DNA from: an uncultured Bacteroidota bacterium
GTDB lineage: Bacteria; Bacteroidota; Bacteroidia; Chitinophagales; LD1
Direction: 5' to 3'
Length of the DNA stretch: 64,000 nt
Assembly (NCBI GenBank): GCA_937894725.1
Contig: CALAYL010000036.1
Span: forward strand, 1 to 64,000
The notes beneath the pieces were generated by a model. The model was given only the letters and a program-made list of their open reading frames with translations. It did not search any database and was not told the DNA's origin. The translations under genes and the position numbers were made by a program. This document shows, in pieces, positions 17,787 to 28,159 of the stretch; positions within the stretch are counted from its first letter, which is position 1, and the number at the start of each line of letters is the position of its first letter.

Positions 17787-18557
17787 TTAGAAATATCGTT
17801 TTATGATTTTGAGTTGGTGAGAATATTTTTTCGTTTCGGCTTGAAAAATACCAAAATGGTCTAGGGTGTCGATGCGCACTTTACCAGAAGCGTGAATAAT
17901 TTTTTGATCTCGAAGTACGATACCCACGTGAATTATTTTGCCCTCATCGTTGCTAAAAAAAGCTAGGTCGCCAAGTTGAGTGGATTGCACAAAGTCAACC
18001 ACATTGCCACTTTCGGCCTGTTGCCAGGCATCGCGCTTGAGTTTTACCCCCAAGCATTTAAAGACAATCTGCGTAAAGCCGGAGCAGTCGATACCAAACG
18101 GGGAACGGCCTCCCCATTGATAAGGGCTATTGAGCAGTTTGAGTGCTATTTTTTCGACAAGTTGGATGCTGTTTTGAAGGTCTGGTTGTATAGCTTGTCC
18201 ATTGTAGATAAATTTCTCTTTTGCTATCTTAAAATTGATGCCATCAAAAAGTGGAAGGCTGCTGCCTATCACAATGGGAATGTTTTGATCTGATGATGTA
18301 GCTGAACTAGCGATGTCTAGTGCTATTCCTAGATTTACCTCTATACCCTGAGCATCTTTTTCGGCTAGTTCTCTTAGCTGACTTTTCAGTATCCAACCTT
18401 CGTAATCATCATAGTCAACCTTTATCAATAGCCATTCTTTTTTCTTTGATAAAATAGTGCAACTTTCGCCAAATAGTAGTTGGCTTGTCTGCTCACTCTT
18501 GTGGGTAGGCTCCGATCGTATAGGCACTACACTCAAAAACGCAATAGCTCTAGTCAT
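17787..18557 (-). CDS. NlpC/P60 family cell-wall peptidase with SH3-like N-terminal domain
   Basis: Gamma-D-glutamyl-diamino-acid endopeptidase acting on peptidoglycan stem peptides. An SH3b-like region is at 8-65 (VVPIRSEPTHKSEQ then WLLIKVDYDDYEGWI) and the papain-like domain at about 130-250 with Cys158 (FGIDCSGF), His210 (IIHVGIV) and His222 (KIIHAS). The overall plan resembles the YkfC-type dipeptidyl-peptidase VI, which recycles murein peptides in the cytoplasm; the absence of a signal peptide fits this. In many bacteria such genes accompany L-Ala-D/L-Glu epimerases, which share a fold with the menC two genes downstream, so that alternative for menC deserves mention. First gene of the cobB-menC-menE string. 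Confidence 0.87.
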   Translation of the reverse strand: MTRAIAFLSVVPIRSEPTHKSEQTSQLLFGESCTILSKKKEWLLIKVDYDDYEGWILKSQLRELAEKDAQGIEVNLGIALDIASSATSSDQNIPIVIGSSLPLFDGINFKIAKEKFIYNGQAIQPDLQNSIQLVEKIALKLLNSPYQWGGRSPFGIDCSGFTQIVFKCLGVKLKRDAWQQAESGNVVDFVQSTQLGDLAFFSNDEGKIIHVGIVLRDQKIIHASGKVRIDTLDHFGIFQAETKKYSHQLKIIKRYF

Positions 18558-18637
18558 TATATGAATTAAGGGACAAACAGTTAATAAATCAATATTTAAG
18601 GATACAAAAAAAAGAAATTAAATCTCATTCTTTATTT

Positions 18638-18645
18638 TACTTTCG
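18638..18645 (+). promoter_or_regulatory. putative -7 box variant (TACTTTCG) for the adhesin operon
   Basis: One mismatch to TAnnTTTG, ending 21 nt before the ATG at 18667. The same variant occurs at nearly the same distance before the ABC-F gene. Confidence 0.3.
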
Positions 18646-18666
18646 TTATCCTTATTTGAAATCTGA

Positions 18667-20430
18667 ATGAAAAAAACGCTTGCTATCCTATTTGTTTTAA
18701 TACAAACAATAGGCATAAACGCACAATGTATTTTAACTTTCCAGTTTAGTCCAAACGATACTATTTGCCGCGCTCAACCTACTACCATCGCTATCTCAAA
18801 TCCTGGACTCACGGGTACTGTGACCTGGTCTGGTGGTGACCTCACAACCCCAGTAGTGGGAAGTCAAATTGCCGTAGCCCCTACAGTGTCTCAACGCTAT
18901 ATTGTAAATTGGGTAAATGGAAGCTGCAATGTTACTGATACCGTACGACTCACGGTGATACCCGTAAAAGCGATAGTGAGTAGCCAGCGAAATCCAAGCT
19001 GTGGGCAGAATAATGGCAATATTATAGGGGCAGCGAGTGGTGCATCCTTAGTTTACACTTGGTTGAGAAATGGTGTTTTTTATTCAGATGGAGCAAGTCA
19101 AATTTTGAATGCGACTGCGGGCACATATGCTTTTGCGGTTTATGATAAAATCACGGGTTGTAGCGATACGGTTAAAAATATCGTATTGACCACCAATGGG
19201 ACTTTTCCTTCTTTTGATACAATTACTACGCGAGGAGTAAATTGTTTTGGTGAAAAGAATGGGCAAATAAAAGTATCGGCTCGTGGCGGTTCGGGCAATT
19301 ATACATTCAGTTGGAGTCAAGACCCATCGCTTAGTTCATCTACTGCCAATGGGCTTACTTCGGGTACTCCATATAAAGTCACGTTATCTGATGGTGTATG
19401 CCCTCCGATAGATACCACCATCATATTGACTGGCCCTGCAGATTCGGTAAGGGTAAGCGTAACAACTACTCCAGATAACTGCAAACAATCTAAAGGTAAT
19501 GCAAAAGCTTTTGCGATAGGAGGAAGTGGGGGATATCAGTATGTTTGGAGTACCTTATCTGCCTCAGATTCGATTTTTGGTTTATTGGGTCCCACGAAAG
19601 TATTTGTGACGGTAACTGACCAAAACGGCTGTGGTGCTATGGGCAGCGATAGTATTTTAAATACAGGCTCCCCTACCGTGCAACTTGTATCTGTGGACTC
19701 TGCTTGTACGGGTGGTACTGAGGGGAAAATAGTCGTATTGGCGACTTCAAATGATGGACCATTTAGTTATGGTTGGTCGCACGACAATCAGCTCAATAGT
19801 TCCACTGCTGCTGGGCTTGCACCAGGTAGCTATACGGTATCAATCACCAATAGTTTGAATTGTGCAGAAGTGCTTTCTGCTACGGTGACCGCCTATGGAA
19901 GTGGGGGAGGGGGTGCGCTCGATTTGGGAGCAGACCAAACGATATTGTTAGGACAAACAGCTTCGATTAATATCACAACCACCGTAGTGCTGAAATCTAA
20001 AGAATGGACACCTAATTTTGTAGCTACAGATGATGATGGTGTATCATTTGCATCGCCAAGAGTTACGACTACATATCAGCTTGTGGCTACCTATGGCAAT
20101 GGGTGCAAACTACAAGATGATATAACGATATTTGTGGACTCGGCTACTCAAAAGCTTGTAGTACCAACAGTTTTTACACCAAATGGAGATGGATTGAATG
20201 ACTTTTTTTATATCAATGAGGTGGGAATAGAACGTATTGATATAAAAGTGTATGATCGATGGGGAAATCTTGTCTTTCAATCTAATAACCCCAGTTTTAG
20301 ATGGGATGGCAAATCGAGTTTGTTGGGTGGTGAATTGATGAATGGAAATTATCCATTTGTGATTTTATACAAAACATTTGACAGTAAATCTGATAAAAAG
20401 GAAACTGGGTTTATCACAATGATTAAATGA
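18667..20430 (+). CDS. SprB-repeat cell-surface protein with T9SS type B sorting domain
   Basis: Secreted surface protein of 587 residues. Signal peptide 1-20 (LAILFVLIQTIGINAQ). Residues ~100-410 contain four SprB-like repeats of about 75-80 residues, each with an IKVSARGGSGNYTFSWSQ-type strand, a GLTSGTPYKVTLSD-type strand and a conserved final cysteine (NGCG, NCAE). The type B C-terminal domain occupies ~500-587: VPTVFTPNGDGLNDFF, then IKVYDRWGNLVFQSNN. SprB-type adhesins are moved along the surface by the gliding machinery or act as sticky filaments. The stop overlaps the following PorP/SprF start by 4 bp, a tight adhesin-partner pairing. Confidence 0.9.
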   Translation: MKKTLAILFVLIQTIGINAQCILTFQFSPNDTICRAQPTTIAISNPGLTGTVTWSGGDLTTPVVGSQIAVAPTVSQRYIVNWVNGSCNVTDTVRLTVIPVKAIVSSQRNPSCGQNNGNIIGAASGASLVYTWLRNGVFYSDGASQILNATAGTYAFAVYDKITGCSDTVKNIVLTTNGTFPSFDTITTRGVNCFGEKNGQIKVSARGGSGNYTFSWSQDPSLSSSTANGLTSGTPYKVTLSDGVCPPIDTTIILTGPADSVRVSVTTTPDNCKQSKGNAKAFAIGGSGGYQYVWSTLSASDSIFGLLGPTKVFVTVTDQNGCGAMGSDSILNTGSPTVQLVSVDSACTGGTEGKIVVLATSNDGPFSYGWSHDNQLNSSTAAGLAPGSYTVSITNSLNCAEVLSATVTAYGSGGGGALDLGADQTILLGQTASINITTTVVLKSKEWTPNFVATDDDGVSFASPRVTTTYQLVATYGNGCKLQDDITIFVDSATQKLVVPTVFTPNGDGLNDFFYINEVGIERIDIKVYDRWGNLVFQSNNPSFRWDGKSSLLGGELMNGNYPFVILYKTFDSKSDKKETGFITMIK

Positions 20431-21443
20431 TGAAAGAAATATTTATGCGATTTTTAGTTTGTATTTTTAGTTTGATTTTTGGAATAAAAATAACAGTTGC
20501 ACAAGATGTGATGTTTAGTCAGTATAATCAGATGCCCATGCATCTAAATCCTGCTATGACAGGGTTTCATGATGGAATAGTAAGGGTTGGAGCAATTTAC
20601 AGAAATCAGTGGATGCCGCAAGGTGGATATGGCGCATCGTTCAATACAGGCGGAGGATATTTAGATGCTTCATTATTGAAAGATAAATTGAAGAACGATT
20701 ATCTAGGCATTGGCGCTTCGGCTACCTTTGATAAAAATGGGATAAATATTTACCAGACCACTAATGTGAGTTTGAATCTTGCTTATTCAAAGGGATTTGG
20801 ACGAGACGTGAAACACTCGTTAGCATTGGGTTTTGGAGGCGAAATGAAACTTGGTTCACTTAACCTATCAAATGCTATATTCTCGGATGGCGTAAATGAA
20901 AACATAGCAAAGAGTAATTTTTTATTTGATGCGAACGTTGGGCTGCGATATCATTTGGTTGTACCTAGAAAGTTTAATGGGTATATAGGTTTTGCTTATC
21001 ATCATTTATTGCAACCTAAAGAAAGTTGGGTATCAAGTGGTACTGGTCGGTGGAATGCTCGATATACTGTTCATCTGGGGGGCGAAATACATCTTAATGA
21101 TAAGTGGAATCTTGTGCCCATTGGTGCTTTCGTGTTGCAAGCTAGCCATCTTCAAGCGCAGCTAGGTGCTATGGGGCAATATAAATTTGGAAATAGTGAT
21201 TTTCCATCTGCACGTGTGTCATCGGGTTTGCAAACTAGATTTGGAGCAAAAGGTGTTGACGCAGTTATTTTGGTAACTAAGGTTGATATAAAGCGTATCT
21301 ATTTTGGAATATCTTTTGATGCTAACGTGTCTCCATTGTCAAAATCTACAAAAGGCTATGGAGCACTTGAGTTTTCAGCGGGATATATATTTGTAAAAAA
21401 CAACATACAAAGGGAATCCAAAACACCTTGTCCAAGTTTTTAA
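20427..21443 (+). CDS. PorP/SprF family type IX secretion system membrane protein
   Basis: Outer-membrane beta-barrel of 338 residues that serves as the cognate partner of a type B T9SS substrate. Signal peptide ~1-25 (FLVCIFSLIFGIKITVAQ), followed at once by the family opening QDVMFSQYNQMPMHLNPAMTG. Alternating hydrophobic strands with aromatic girdles run through to a short C-terminal end with KTPCPSF. The ATG at 20427 overlaps the adhesin stop (ATGA); a second ATG at 20430 is equally possible. Family knowledge (SprB/SprF in gliding bacteria) supports the partner role; specificity for the upstream adhesin is inferred from linkage. Confidence 0.9.
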   Translation: MMKEIFMRFLVCIFSLIFGIKITVAQDVMFSQYNQMPMHLNPAMTGFHDGIVRVGAIYRNQWMPQGGYGASFNTGGGYLDASLLKDKLKNDYLGIGASATFDKNGINIYQTTNVSLNLAYSKGFGRDVKHSLALGFGGEMKLGSLNLSNAIFSDGVNENIAKSNFLFDANVGLRYHLVVPRKFNGYIGFAYHHLLQPKESWVSSGTGRWNARYTVHLGGEIHLNDKWNLVPIGAFVLQASHLQAQLGAMGQYKFGNSDFPSARVSSGLQTRFGAKGVDAVILVTKVDIKRIYFGISFDANVSPLSKSTKGYGALEFSAGYIFVKNNIQRESKTPCPSF

Positions 21444-21552
21444 ATTTTTATAAATTCAAATTCAAAAAGTATCAACAAACGTTAATGCTTTAATAACAAG
21501 CATGCAACGAAAAAATACTTTATTTACTCTATTACAGTATATAAGTACATCA

Positions 21553-24500
21553 ATGAAAAAAATGACACATAGACTATTATCTGCTTTTATTATTATATTT
21601 TTAGGAACTCAAGTTCAGGCGCAAGTATGTGGATTTAGTGCCACACAGACTTCAGGATGTGCTCCTACAACAATTATCTTTAGTGATACTTCACAGCCTA
21701 GTAATTTGGTGACTAACCAAATTTGGAATATTACCCGTCAAGGGGGAGGAGTATCTATCCCTTCAGCTGTAGGCAAAAATTATGCTTATTCTTTTTCACA
21801 GCAAGGTTGTTATGATGTGAAACTGAAGGTGTTTTTTAGCAATGGTGATTCATGTGAACTGACCAAACCATGCTACATTACAATAAATCAAAAACCCACC
21901 GCATCTATGACATTTAGCCCTTCGGTAGTTTGTCCTGGTACAGCGGTTACGTTTAATTTCAATTCAACAGCGGGTTGTGGAACACTAGGCGGGTATCAGT
22001 TGGAAGCAAGACCCGGAGCTATACTTACAGGTACATCAGCCACAGGTAGCACTCAGTTTACATATCAAGTGCCAGGTACATATTGCCCTTTTTTGAGAGT
22101 ATCTAACAGTTGTGGGTGTTCGGCAGATAGTACATTTTTAGCGCCTAATTGCATTACAGTAAGAAATGCTCCAGTAATCAATACTATACAGTCGCCAAAC
22201 CCTTCAAGCTGCTCTAGCCCTGCAAATATCAATTTTACCTCAAGTGCTACTGGATCTGGTATTACATATCAATGGGCGTATAGGCCCAATACCCCTCCCA
22301 ATGGAGCTTGGATTAATTTTGGCACTTCCAATGCCAATGCATCTAATAGCTTTACCTCAGGTCAATATGACATTAAGTTGACCGTTACGGATCCTGTAAC
22401 AGGTTGTTTTAAGGATAGTATTTTGACTGGCTATGTTGGAGTTGGGCAAGGAGCGAAACCCTCAATTGTGACAAATGTTACAGGCGGATGTGCACCTCTC
22501 ACAGTTAATTTTTCTACACCTACGAACGCAATTTCATATTCTTGGAGTTTTCCAGGAGGCACTCCCTCTTCATCTACGGCTACCTCAGTTTCTGTTTCAT
22601 ATCCTACATCTGGGGTATATGACGTTTCTCTTCAAGTAGGTTATCCAGGAGGATGTTTTGAGACAGAAACCAAAACTGGGTTTATAAAAGTTAGTCCTGG
22701 AATTGCCGGATTTTCAGTAGGTATTTCGGATTCTGCTTTTTGTAAAATTCCAGATACTTTGAATGTGCGTTTTATAGGCACCCCTTGTACAATTTGCACA
22801 TATAGTTGGGTTACAAATACCGCACTGTCGCTTTCCCCTATTTCGGGAACTAACACACCAAATGCCTCATTTCAAGTAACTTCATTTAGTAACAATACTA
22901 ACATTAATGTGACTTTGACATTAACGGATACTTTTGGCTGTAAGAGAGCAGTAACCTCATCCCCCCCAATAAATATACGTCCATTGTCTGCTAGTTTTAT
23001 TGTTGATACTGGAAGCAGGTGTGCTCCAGCTAGTATTCGATTTATAAATACCACACAGAGTTCAATCCCTTACACTTCAACTAATTGGACATTTGGAGGC
23101 GGGGTTCCCAGCAGTTCTAATGTGAATTCACCACCACCAGTGTCATACACTAATCCTGGATGTTTTCCGGTATCACTCGCATTAGTAAATCAAAAGGGAT
23201 GTAGCAGTATAAAGCAAGACAGCGTTTGTATCGGAGTACCTCAAAGTGCAGGAACTATTTCGCTTACACCCAAAGACGTATGTTATGAAGGAGGTGATAA
23301 TTTGCTAATAATATGTGGGCTCTCAAATAGTATAGATTCTATACGAATGTTCCCCGAGGCCCCAAAGAATCCCAATGTACTAGTTGTAAAAAAGAATAAT
23401 CCGAGTCTTTGTGATACATTCAGGTACACTTACAAAGATTTGGGCGTTTTTAAACCTTGTTGGAGTGTAGTGAGTAATGGATGTAGAAGTGCGTTGCAGT
23501 GCGCTACAGGTGCAGATTCTATTAAAGTAAATGGACCGGCTACAGCATTTAAGGACTCAGTGCCTTGTCGAAATCCCAATACTGTGTATTACAAAAATCT
23601 GTCTGTAGATGCAGATTCGTTTCAGTGGGTTTTTTATGATGGCACTGTTTCAAATCTTGAAAATCCCGTGTTTACTTATCCTACTTGTGGGCGGAAATAT
23701 CCTTTCACGCTCAATACTTTCAATAAATCAAATGGCTGTTTTCATACTAAATCTGATTCCACTCTAGTTCCCTGTAGGCCCGTCATATCTGCAGTAAAAG
23801 ACACAGGTTGTTTACCTTTTGGAGCACAACTTAGGGTTGATTTCGGTGCATATCGTAGTCCTTTGACTAGCACCCTAGTTGATTGGAATCTAGCGGATGC
23901 ATTTAATTATCCTAATACCCTACCTATAAATAGTAACAATCAAGTTTTCCCATATACATATTCTTCAATAGGTACTTATAATATATCTGTGATTTTTAAT
24001 TATGTGGGAGGGTGCAGAGATACTATTAACTTAAATAATGCTTTCACTTCTACCCAAAATAATACATCTTTTGCTACATCAGATACTACAGGGTGTAGTC
24101 CTCATACTGTAAATGCGGTCAATACATCTTCACCTATTGGTAGCACAATTACCCGTTGCATTTGGAACTTTGGCGATGGTGTAGTTGATTCGTCTCAATG
24201 TTCTCCTATTACTCATCAATATACACAATCCGGTTTGTATAATATGTGTCTTATACAAAATAGTAATGTAGGTTGTAGAGATACGTTTTGCAGAAAAATT
24301 TTAGTAAATCAAATCGATGCAAATTTTACAATTAATGATTCCACAACTTGTACGACTGCTCTCGATTCTGTAAGATTTACCAATGTATCTACTGGAATTG
24401 GGCATATAAAATATAAATGGCTAACTCCAGGTGGTGTACCAGCGAATGCCACGACTACCAATCATTTTACAAAATATTCAGTTGAAGGGCGTTATCCTGT

Positions 24501-27500
24501 TTATTTAATAGCTTCAGATAGTTTTGGAGTGTGTAATGATACCGTTATTCAGTATGTGGTAGTTAAAAATCCAATAGCTGGGTTTTTGAATTCGGCTACA
24601 TTTAGCAATTGTCCTCCTTTGTTTTCGGTGTTTACAGATACCTCAAAAAATGATATATGTAGGTGGGAGTGGGATTTTGGTAATGGTGACAAATCAACAT
24701 TGCGAAATCCTTCTTATTTTTATAAGCGACCTGGAGTATATACTCCTACTTTGAAAGTGACCTCTTGTAATGGTTGTGAGAATACTATTTCAGGGGATAC
24801 GGTAAGAATATTAGGTCCGAGTTCTACAGCTACTTTTTCTCAGATAAGTGGATGCAAGTGTACAGAAGTAACTTTTAGTCTTTCAACAGTTAATGCGGTA
24901 AATTTAATTTTTCAATCAGATTCTTCTAAATCACAAAAGATTGTATTGAATATTAATCCTACAGGTACAGCAACTAATCCGAGAGTGTTCGTCTTTAAAG
25001 ATACGTTTTGTAATATAGGAGCATATAGACCTGTTTTAAATCTTAGTGACGGGCCATGCCAATATACAGACACACTCAGCTATTTTTATATTGACACACC
25101 TAATGTAAATTTCGCTTACAATAAGCAAGGTGTGTGTGATACTGGCGTAGTATGTTTTACTAATAATTCAACGACAAATTTTGATAGTGTTCATATCACT
25201 AGTTACCTCTGGGATTTCGGTGACGGAGCTACAACTACAGCTACCAATCCTTGTCATCGATACAATGCCAGTGGCAATTTTACAGTGAGCTTAACTGCGG
25301 AAAATTCACTTGGCTGCTCGCAAACAAAAATGAAGAATATTTATATTCCTTCCTCGCCTATTGCATCATTTACGCTGAATGACTCAAGTGGCTGTGTAAA
25401 TGGCGATTTGCGACTATGGGGAGCTGGTGTAGCAAACGACTCCACTTTCATACGCTCATGGGATTGGCAGATACCTCCTCCCGCTTCTGCGCCTAATAGT
25501 TATATTACACAAAACGTAAATCGAACAATAGCACCAGGAACCTACCAAGTTACTTTAACCGTAACAGATACGTTTGGGTGTAGGGACACTGCATTTAGGC
25601 AAGTAATAGTGAGACCATTGCCTATTGCTAATGCGGGAGGTGATAGTATTATTTGTTATGGTGATTCACTTCAACTCAATGCTACTGGAGGGGTTAGTTA
25701 TGCTTGGGTATCATCATCATATATTTCAGATACCTCTGTGTCGAATCCATTTGTAAGGCCGAGTACTTTAACTCAATACATTGTGGAAGTTAGCGACATA
25801 TTTAATTGTAGAGCAAAAGATACCATAGCTATTGACGTATCTAAAATTTCGGCTAACTTCACAGCGGATACGGTTTGTTTACTTGATTCTACCCATTTTA
25901 GAAGTTTAGCTACAACGACCAACTCAACGCTAAATGTCTATCAATGGGACTTTGGGGATGCCATAAACGGAGGAGGAATTTCTACATCGCATTTATATCT
26001 TGCCCCTCAGATGTACAACGTTACCCATACCGTGGCTAATGCCATAGGATGTAGTGCAGACAGTATACTCCCTGTGTATGTAAGTCCTATACCTCAAGCT
26101 GACTTTGGTTATCGAGATACCTGTGCTGGGGCAGTAGTTCAATTCTCCGATTCCTCAATTGCTGGTTTTGGAACTGTCGTAAAATGGCGCTGGAGTTTTG
26201 GGGACAATACAATTGATTCCATCAATCAAAACCCTCAGCATACCTATGTTGGAGGAGGTACATACCGTGTGGTGTTGCAAGTGTTTAATCTTGCTGGATG
26301 TACAGACACTGTAGTCAAATCGATTACTATATTTTCTAACCCTACTGCTGACTTTACTTTAGATTCTGTATGCTTGGGGCTACCTACCTCTTTTGTAAAC
26401 ACTTCGAGTGCTGGAAGTGGAGCAATTAATTTTGCTTTCTGGGATTTCGATTTCCCTTCACCCAATCAAGATACCTCTACTATTTCACCAAACACTTCAT
26501 TTACATTTGGATCAGCAGGAAGTCATGATATCAACCTGTTTGTTCGAGATGCTAATGGGTGTTCTGCTAATATTACAAAATCGACTTTTGTATTTGCTCC
26601 ACCAATTTCATTATTTACATTTGCCAATACATGTATCGGTCAGACTACCGATTTTACCAACCAAAGTACAGCGGGCACTACACCAATCACACTAAATAGT
26701 TGGTATTTTGATAGTGCTCCTTTTACAGTGAATAGCACAAACACCACTCGTGCTTTTAATACCTTAGGGATTCATCCAGTAGGACTTATAGTAGTCGATG
26801 CTAAGGGGTGTAGAGACACATCGATTCAACAAGTTGAAATTTTTGATGTACCTATTGCAGGCATTACTATTTCTGATACCGCTTTTTGCGAAGGAGAGCA
26901 AATTACACTTACAGACGCTTCTACTGATGGGGCTTCTTCTCCTATAGCTCAACAAATTTGGGATATGGAATCAAACGGCACCACAGATTATAATACGACT
27001 ACTTTTACACATACCTATAATACAGATGGCACTTACACATTACTTCATATTGTGGTTGATGGTAATCAGTGTAGAGATTCTATTACAAAAATAGTCACTG
27101 TATATAACAAACCTTCTGCATCTTTTGTTTATGACTTGAAATGTATCAATCAGACCAGTGTTTTTACAAGTACCTCTTTGCCTGGCGATGCACCTATTAC
27201 GCTAGTTAACTGGACTTTCCCAGGGCCTGTAAATAGCACCGTAACCCCAGCTAGTTTTGTATTTACGGCACCAGGGGTCACACAAATCACACTACAAGTT
27301 GAAGATGCAAACGGATGTACAGATGTAGTGAGTAGCACGGTGAATATTGATGTTCCACCTGTGTTTTCAATTTCACCAGCAGATACCACTTTATGCTTGG
27401 GTCAAAATGCTTTGCTTGCTTTGGAAGGCACATTCAGTAGTGTATCGTGGAGCCCGAGAAACTGGTTGAATAGGGCAGACACATCTTCTGTATTTGCAAC

Positions 27501-28146
27501 CCCGCTCAACACTATTCGGTATGTAGTAACGGCAATAAATGGCACTTGCGATCCTAAATATGATACCGTTTTGGTAACAGTCGTTCAGCCTATTCCAATT
27601 GAACTTAGTGCGACACCAAACCAAATTTTTATTGGTTTAAATTCAGATTTATTGGCTAAGTATGCTGGTATTATTGATAGCATTGTTTGGTCTCCAGATT
27701 CTACATTGAGTTGCAGAACTTGTAAAAATCCTGTGGCTTCACCTTCGGTTACTACCACTTATAAAGCCACTGTTTATTACAGTAAAAATGGAATAACATG
27801 TAGCAACGAGTCAGCGATAACCATCACCGTTTTGCAGACTTGTAATGATGAAATAATCTATATACCAAACACCTTTACTCCTAATGGAGATGGGTTTAAT
27901 GATGTGTTTAGAATAAGAGGAAATGGGTTTAACCGAATCAATTATTTTAGAATCTATGATAGATGGGGTAAACTTGTTTTTGAAGTTGAAAACGAGTTGC
28001 CAAATGCGAGCAAAGCACATTGGAATGGTACCCTCTACAATGATGGTAAAGAGTTGAATCCTGACGTATTTGTGTACAGTTATGAAGTTCAATGTATCAA
28101 TGGTCAAAACTTTAGTGGAAAAGGAAACGTAACACTCCTTAGATAA
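21553..28146 (+). CDS. giant PKD-repeat adhesin with T9SS type B sorting domain
   Basis: Surface protein of 2,197 residues. The start at 21553 (MKKMTHRLLSAFIIIFLGTQ) gives a standard signal peptide; 17 codons upstream to 21502 lack one. The body is a chain of about 18 PKD/Ig-like units of 80-110 residues, recognised by WDFGDG-type loops (WNFGDGV, WEWDFGNGD, WDFGDGA, WRWSFGDN). Most units open with a cysteine (GCAPTT, GCSPHT, NCPPLF, VCLGLP, TCIGQT) and end with D-x-x-GC-x-D-T, implying one disulphide per unit. The last ~95 residues are a type B sorting domain (IYIPNTFTPNGDGFNDVFR, then FRIYDRWGKLVFE). Partner PorP/SprF follows 13 bp downstream. Probably a filamentous adhesin; the ligand is unknown. 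Confidence 0.92.
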   Translation: MKKMTHRLLSAFIIIFLGTQVQAQVCGFSATQTSGCAPTTIIFSDTSQPSNLVTNQIWNITRQGGGVSIPSAVGKNYAYSFSQQGCYDVKLKVFFSNGDSCELTKPCYITINQKPTASMTFSPSVVCPGTAVTFNFNSTAGCGTLGGYQLEARPGAILTGTSATGSTQFTYQVPGTYCPFLRVSNSCGCSADSTFLAPNCITVRNAPVINTIQSPNPSSCSSPANINFTSSATGSGITYQWAYRPNTPPNGAWINFGTSNANASNSFTSGQYDIKLTVTDPVTGCFKDSILTGYVGVGQGAKPSIVTNVTGGCAPLTVNFSTPTNAISYSWSFPGGTPSSSTATSVSVSYPTSGVYDVSLQVGYPGGCFETETKTGFIKVSPGIAGFSVGISDSAFCKIPDTLNVRFIGTPCTICTYSWVTNTALSLSPISGTNTPNASFQVTSFSNNTNINVTLTLTDTFGCKRAVTSSPPINIRPLSASFIVDTGSRCAPASIRFINTTQSSIPYTSTNWTFGGGVPSSSNVNSPPPVSYTNPGCFPVSLALVNQKGCSSIKQDSVCIGVPQSAGTISLTPKDVCYEGGDNLLIICGLSNSIDSIRMFPEAPKNPNVLVVKKNNPSLCDTFRYTYKDLGVFKPCWSVVSNGCRSALQCATGADSIKVNGPATAFKDSVPCRNPNTVYYKNLSVDADSFQWVFYDGTVSNLENPVFTYPTCGRKYPFTLNTFNKSNGCFHTKSDSTLVPCRPVISAVKDTGCLPFGAQLRVDFGAYRSPLTSTLVDWNLADAFNYPNTLPINSNNQVFPYTYSSIGTYNISVIFNYVGGCRDTINLNNAFTSTQNNTSFATSDTTGCSPHTVNAVNTSSPIGSTITRCIWNFGDGVVDSSQCSPITHQYTQSGLYNMCLIQNSNVGCRDTFCRKILVNQIDANFTINDSTTCTTALDSVRFTNVSTGIGHIKYKWLTPGGVPANATTTNHFTKYSVEGRYPVYLIASDSFGVCNDTVIQYVVVKNPIAGFLNSATFSNCPPLFSVFTDTSKNDICRWEWDFGNGDKSTLRNPSYFYKRPGVYTPTLKVTSCNGCENTISGDTVRILGPSSTATFSQISGCKCTEVTFSLSTVNAVNLIFQSDSSKSQKIVLNINPTGTATNPRVFVFKDTFCNIGAYRPVLNLSDGPCQYTDTLSYFYIDTPNVNFAYNKQGVCDTGVVCFTNNSTTNFDSVHITSYLWDFGDGATTTATNPCHRYNASGNFTVSLTAENSLGCSQTKMKNIYIPSSPIASFTLNDSSGCVNGDLRLWGAGVANDSTFIRSWDWQIPPPASAPNSYITQNVNRTIAPGTYQVTLTVTDTFGCRDTAFRQVIVRPLPIANAGGDSIICYGDSLQLNATGGVSYAWVSSSYISDTSVSNPFVRPSTLTQYIVEVSDIFNCRAKDTIAIDVSKISANFTADTVCLLDSTHFRSLATTTNSTLNVYQWDFGDAINGGGISTSHLYLAPQMYNVTHTVANAIGCSADSILPVYVSPIPQADFGYRDTCAGAVVQFSDSSIAGFGTVVKWRWSFGDNTIDSINQNPQHTYVGGGTYRVVLQVFNLAGCTDTVVKSITIFSNPTADFTLDSVCLGLPTSFVNTSSAGSGAINFAFWDFDFPSPNQDTSTISPNTSFTFGSAGSHDINLFVRDANGCSANITKSTFVFAPPISLFTFANTCIGQTTDFTNQSTAGTTPITLNSWYFDSAPFTVNSTNTTRAFNTLGIHPVGLIVVDAKGCRDTSIQQVEIFDVPIAGITISDTAFCEGEQITLTDASTDGASSPIAQQIWDMESNGTTDYNTTTFTHTYNTDGTYTLLHIVVDGNQCRDSITKIVTVYNKPSASFVYDLKCINQTSVFTSTSLPGDAPITLVNWTFPGPVNSTVTPASFVFTAPGVTQITLQVEDANGCTDVVSSTVNIDVPPVFSISPADTTLCLGQNALLALEGTFSSVSWSPRNWLNRADTSSVFATPLNTIRYVVTAINGTCDPKYDTVLVTVVQPIPIELSATPNQIFIGLNSDLLAKYAGIIDSIVWSPDSTLSCRTCKNPVASPSVTTTYKATVYYSKNGITCSNESAITITVLQTCNDEIIYIPNTFTPNGDGFNDVFRIRGNGFNRINYFRIYDRWGKLVFEVENELPNASKAHWNGTLYNDGKELNPDVFVYSYEVQCINGQNFSGKGNVTLLR

Positions 28147-28159
28147 TTTTATAAATACT

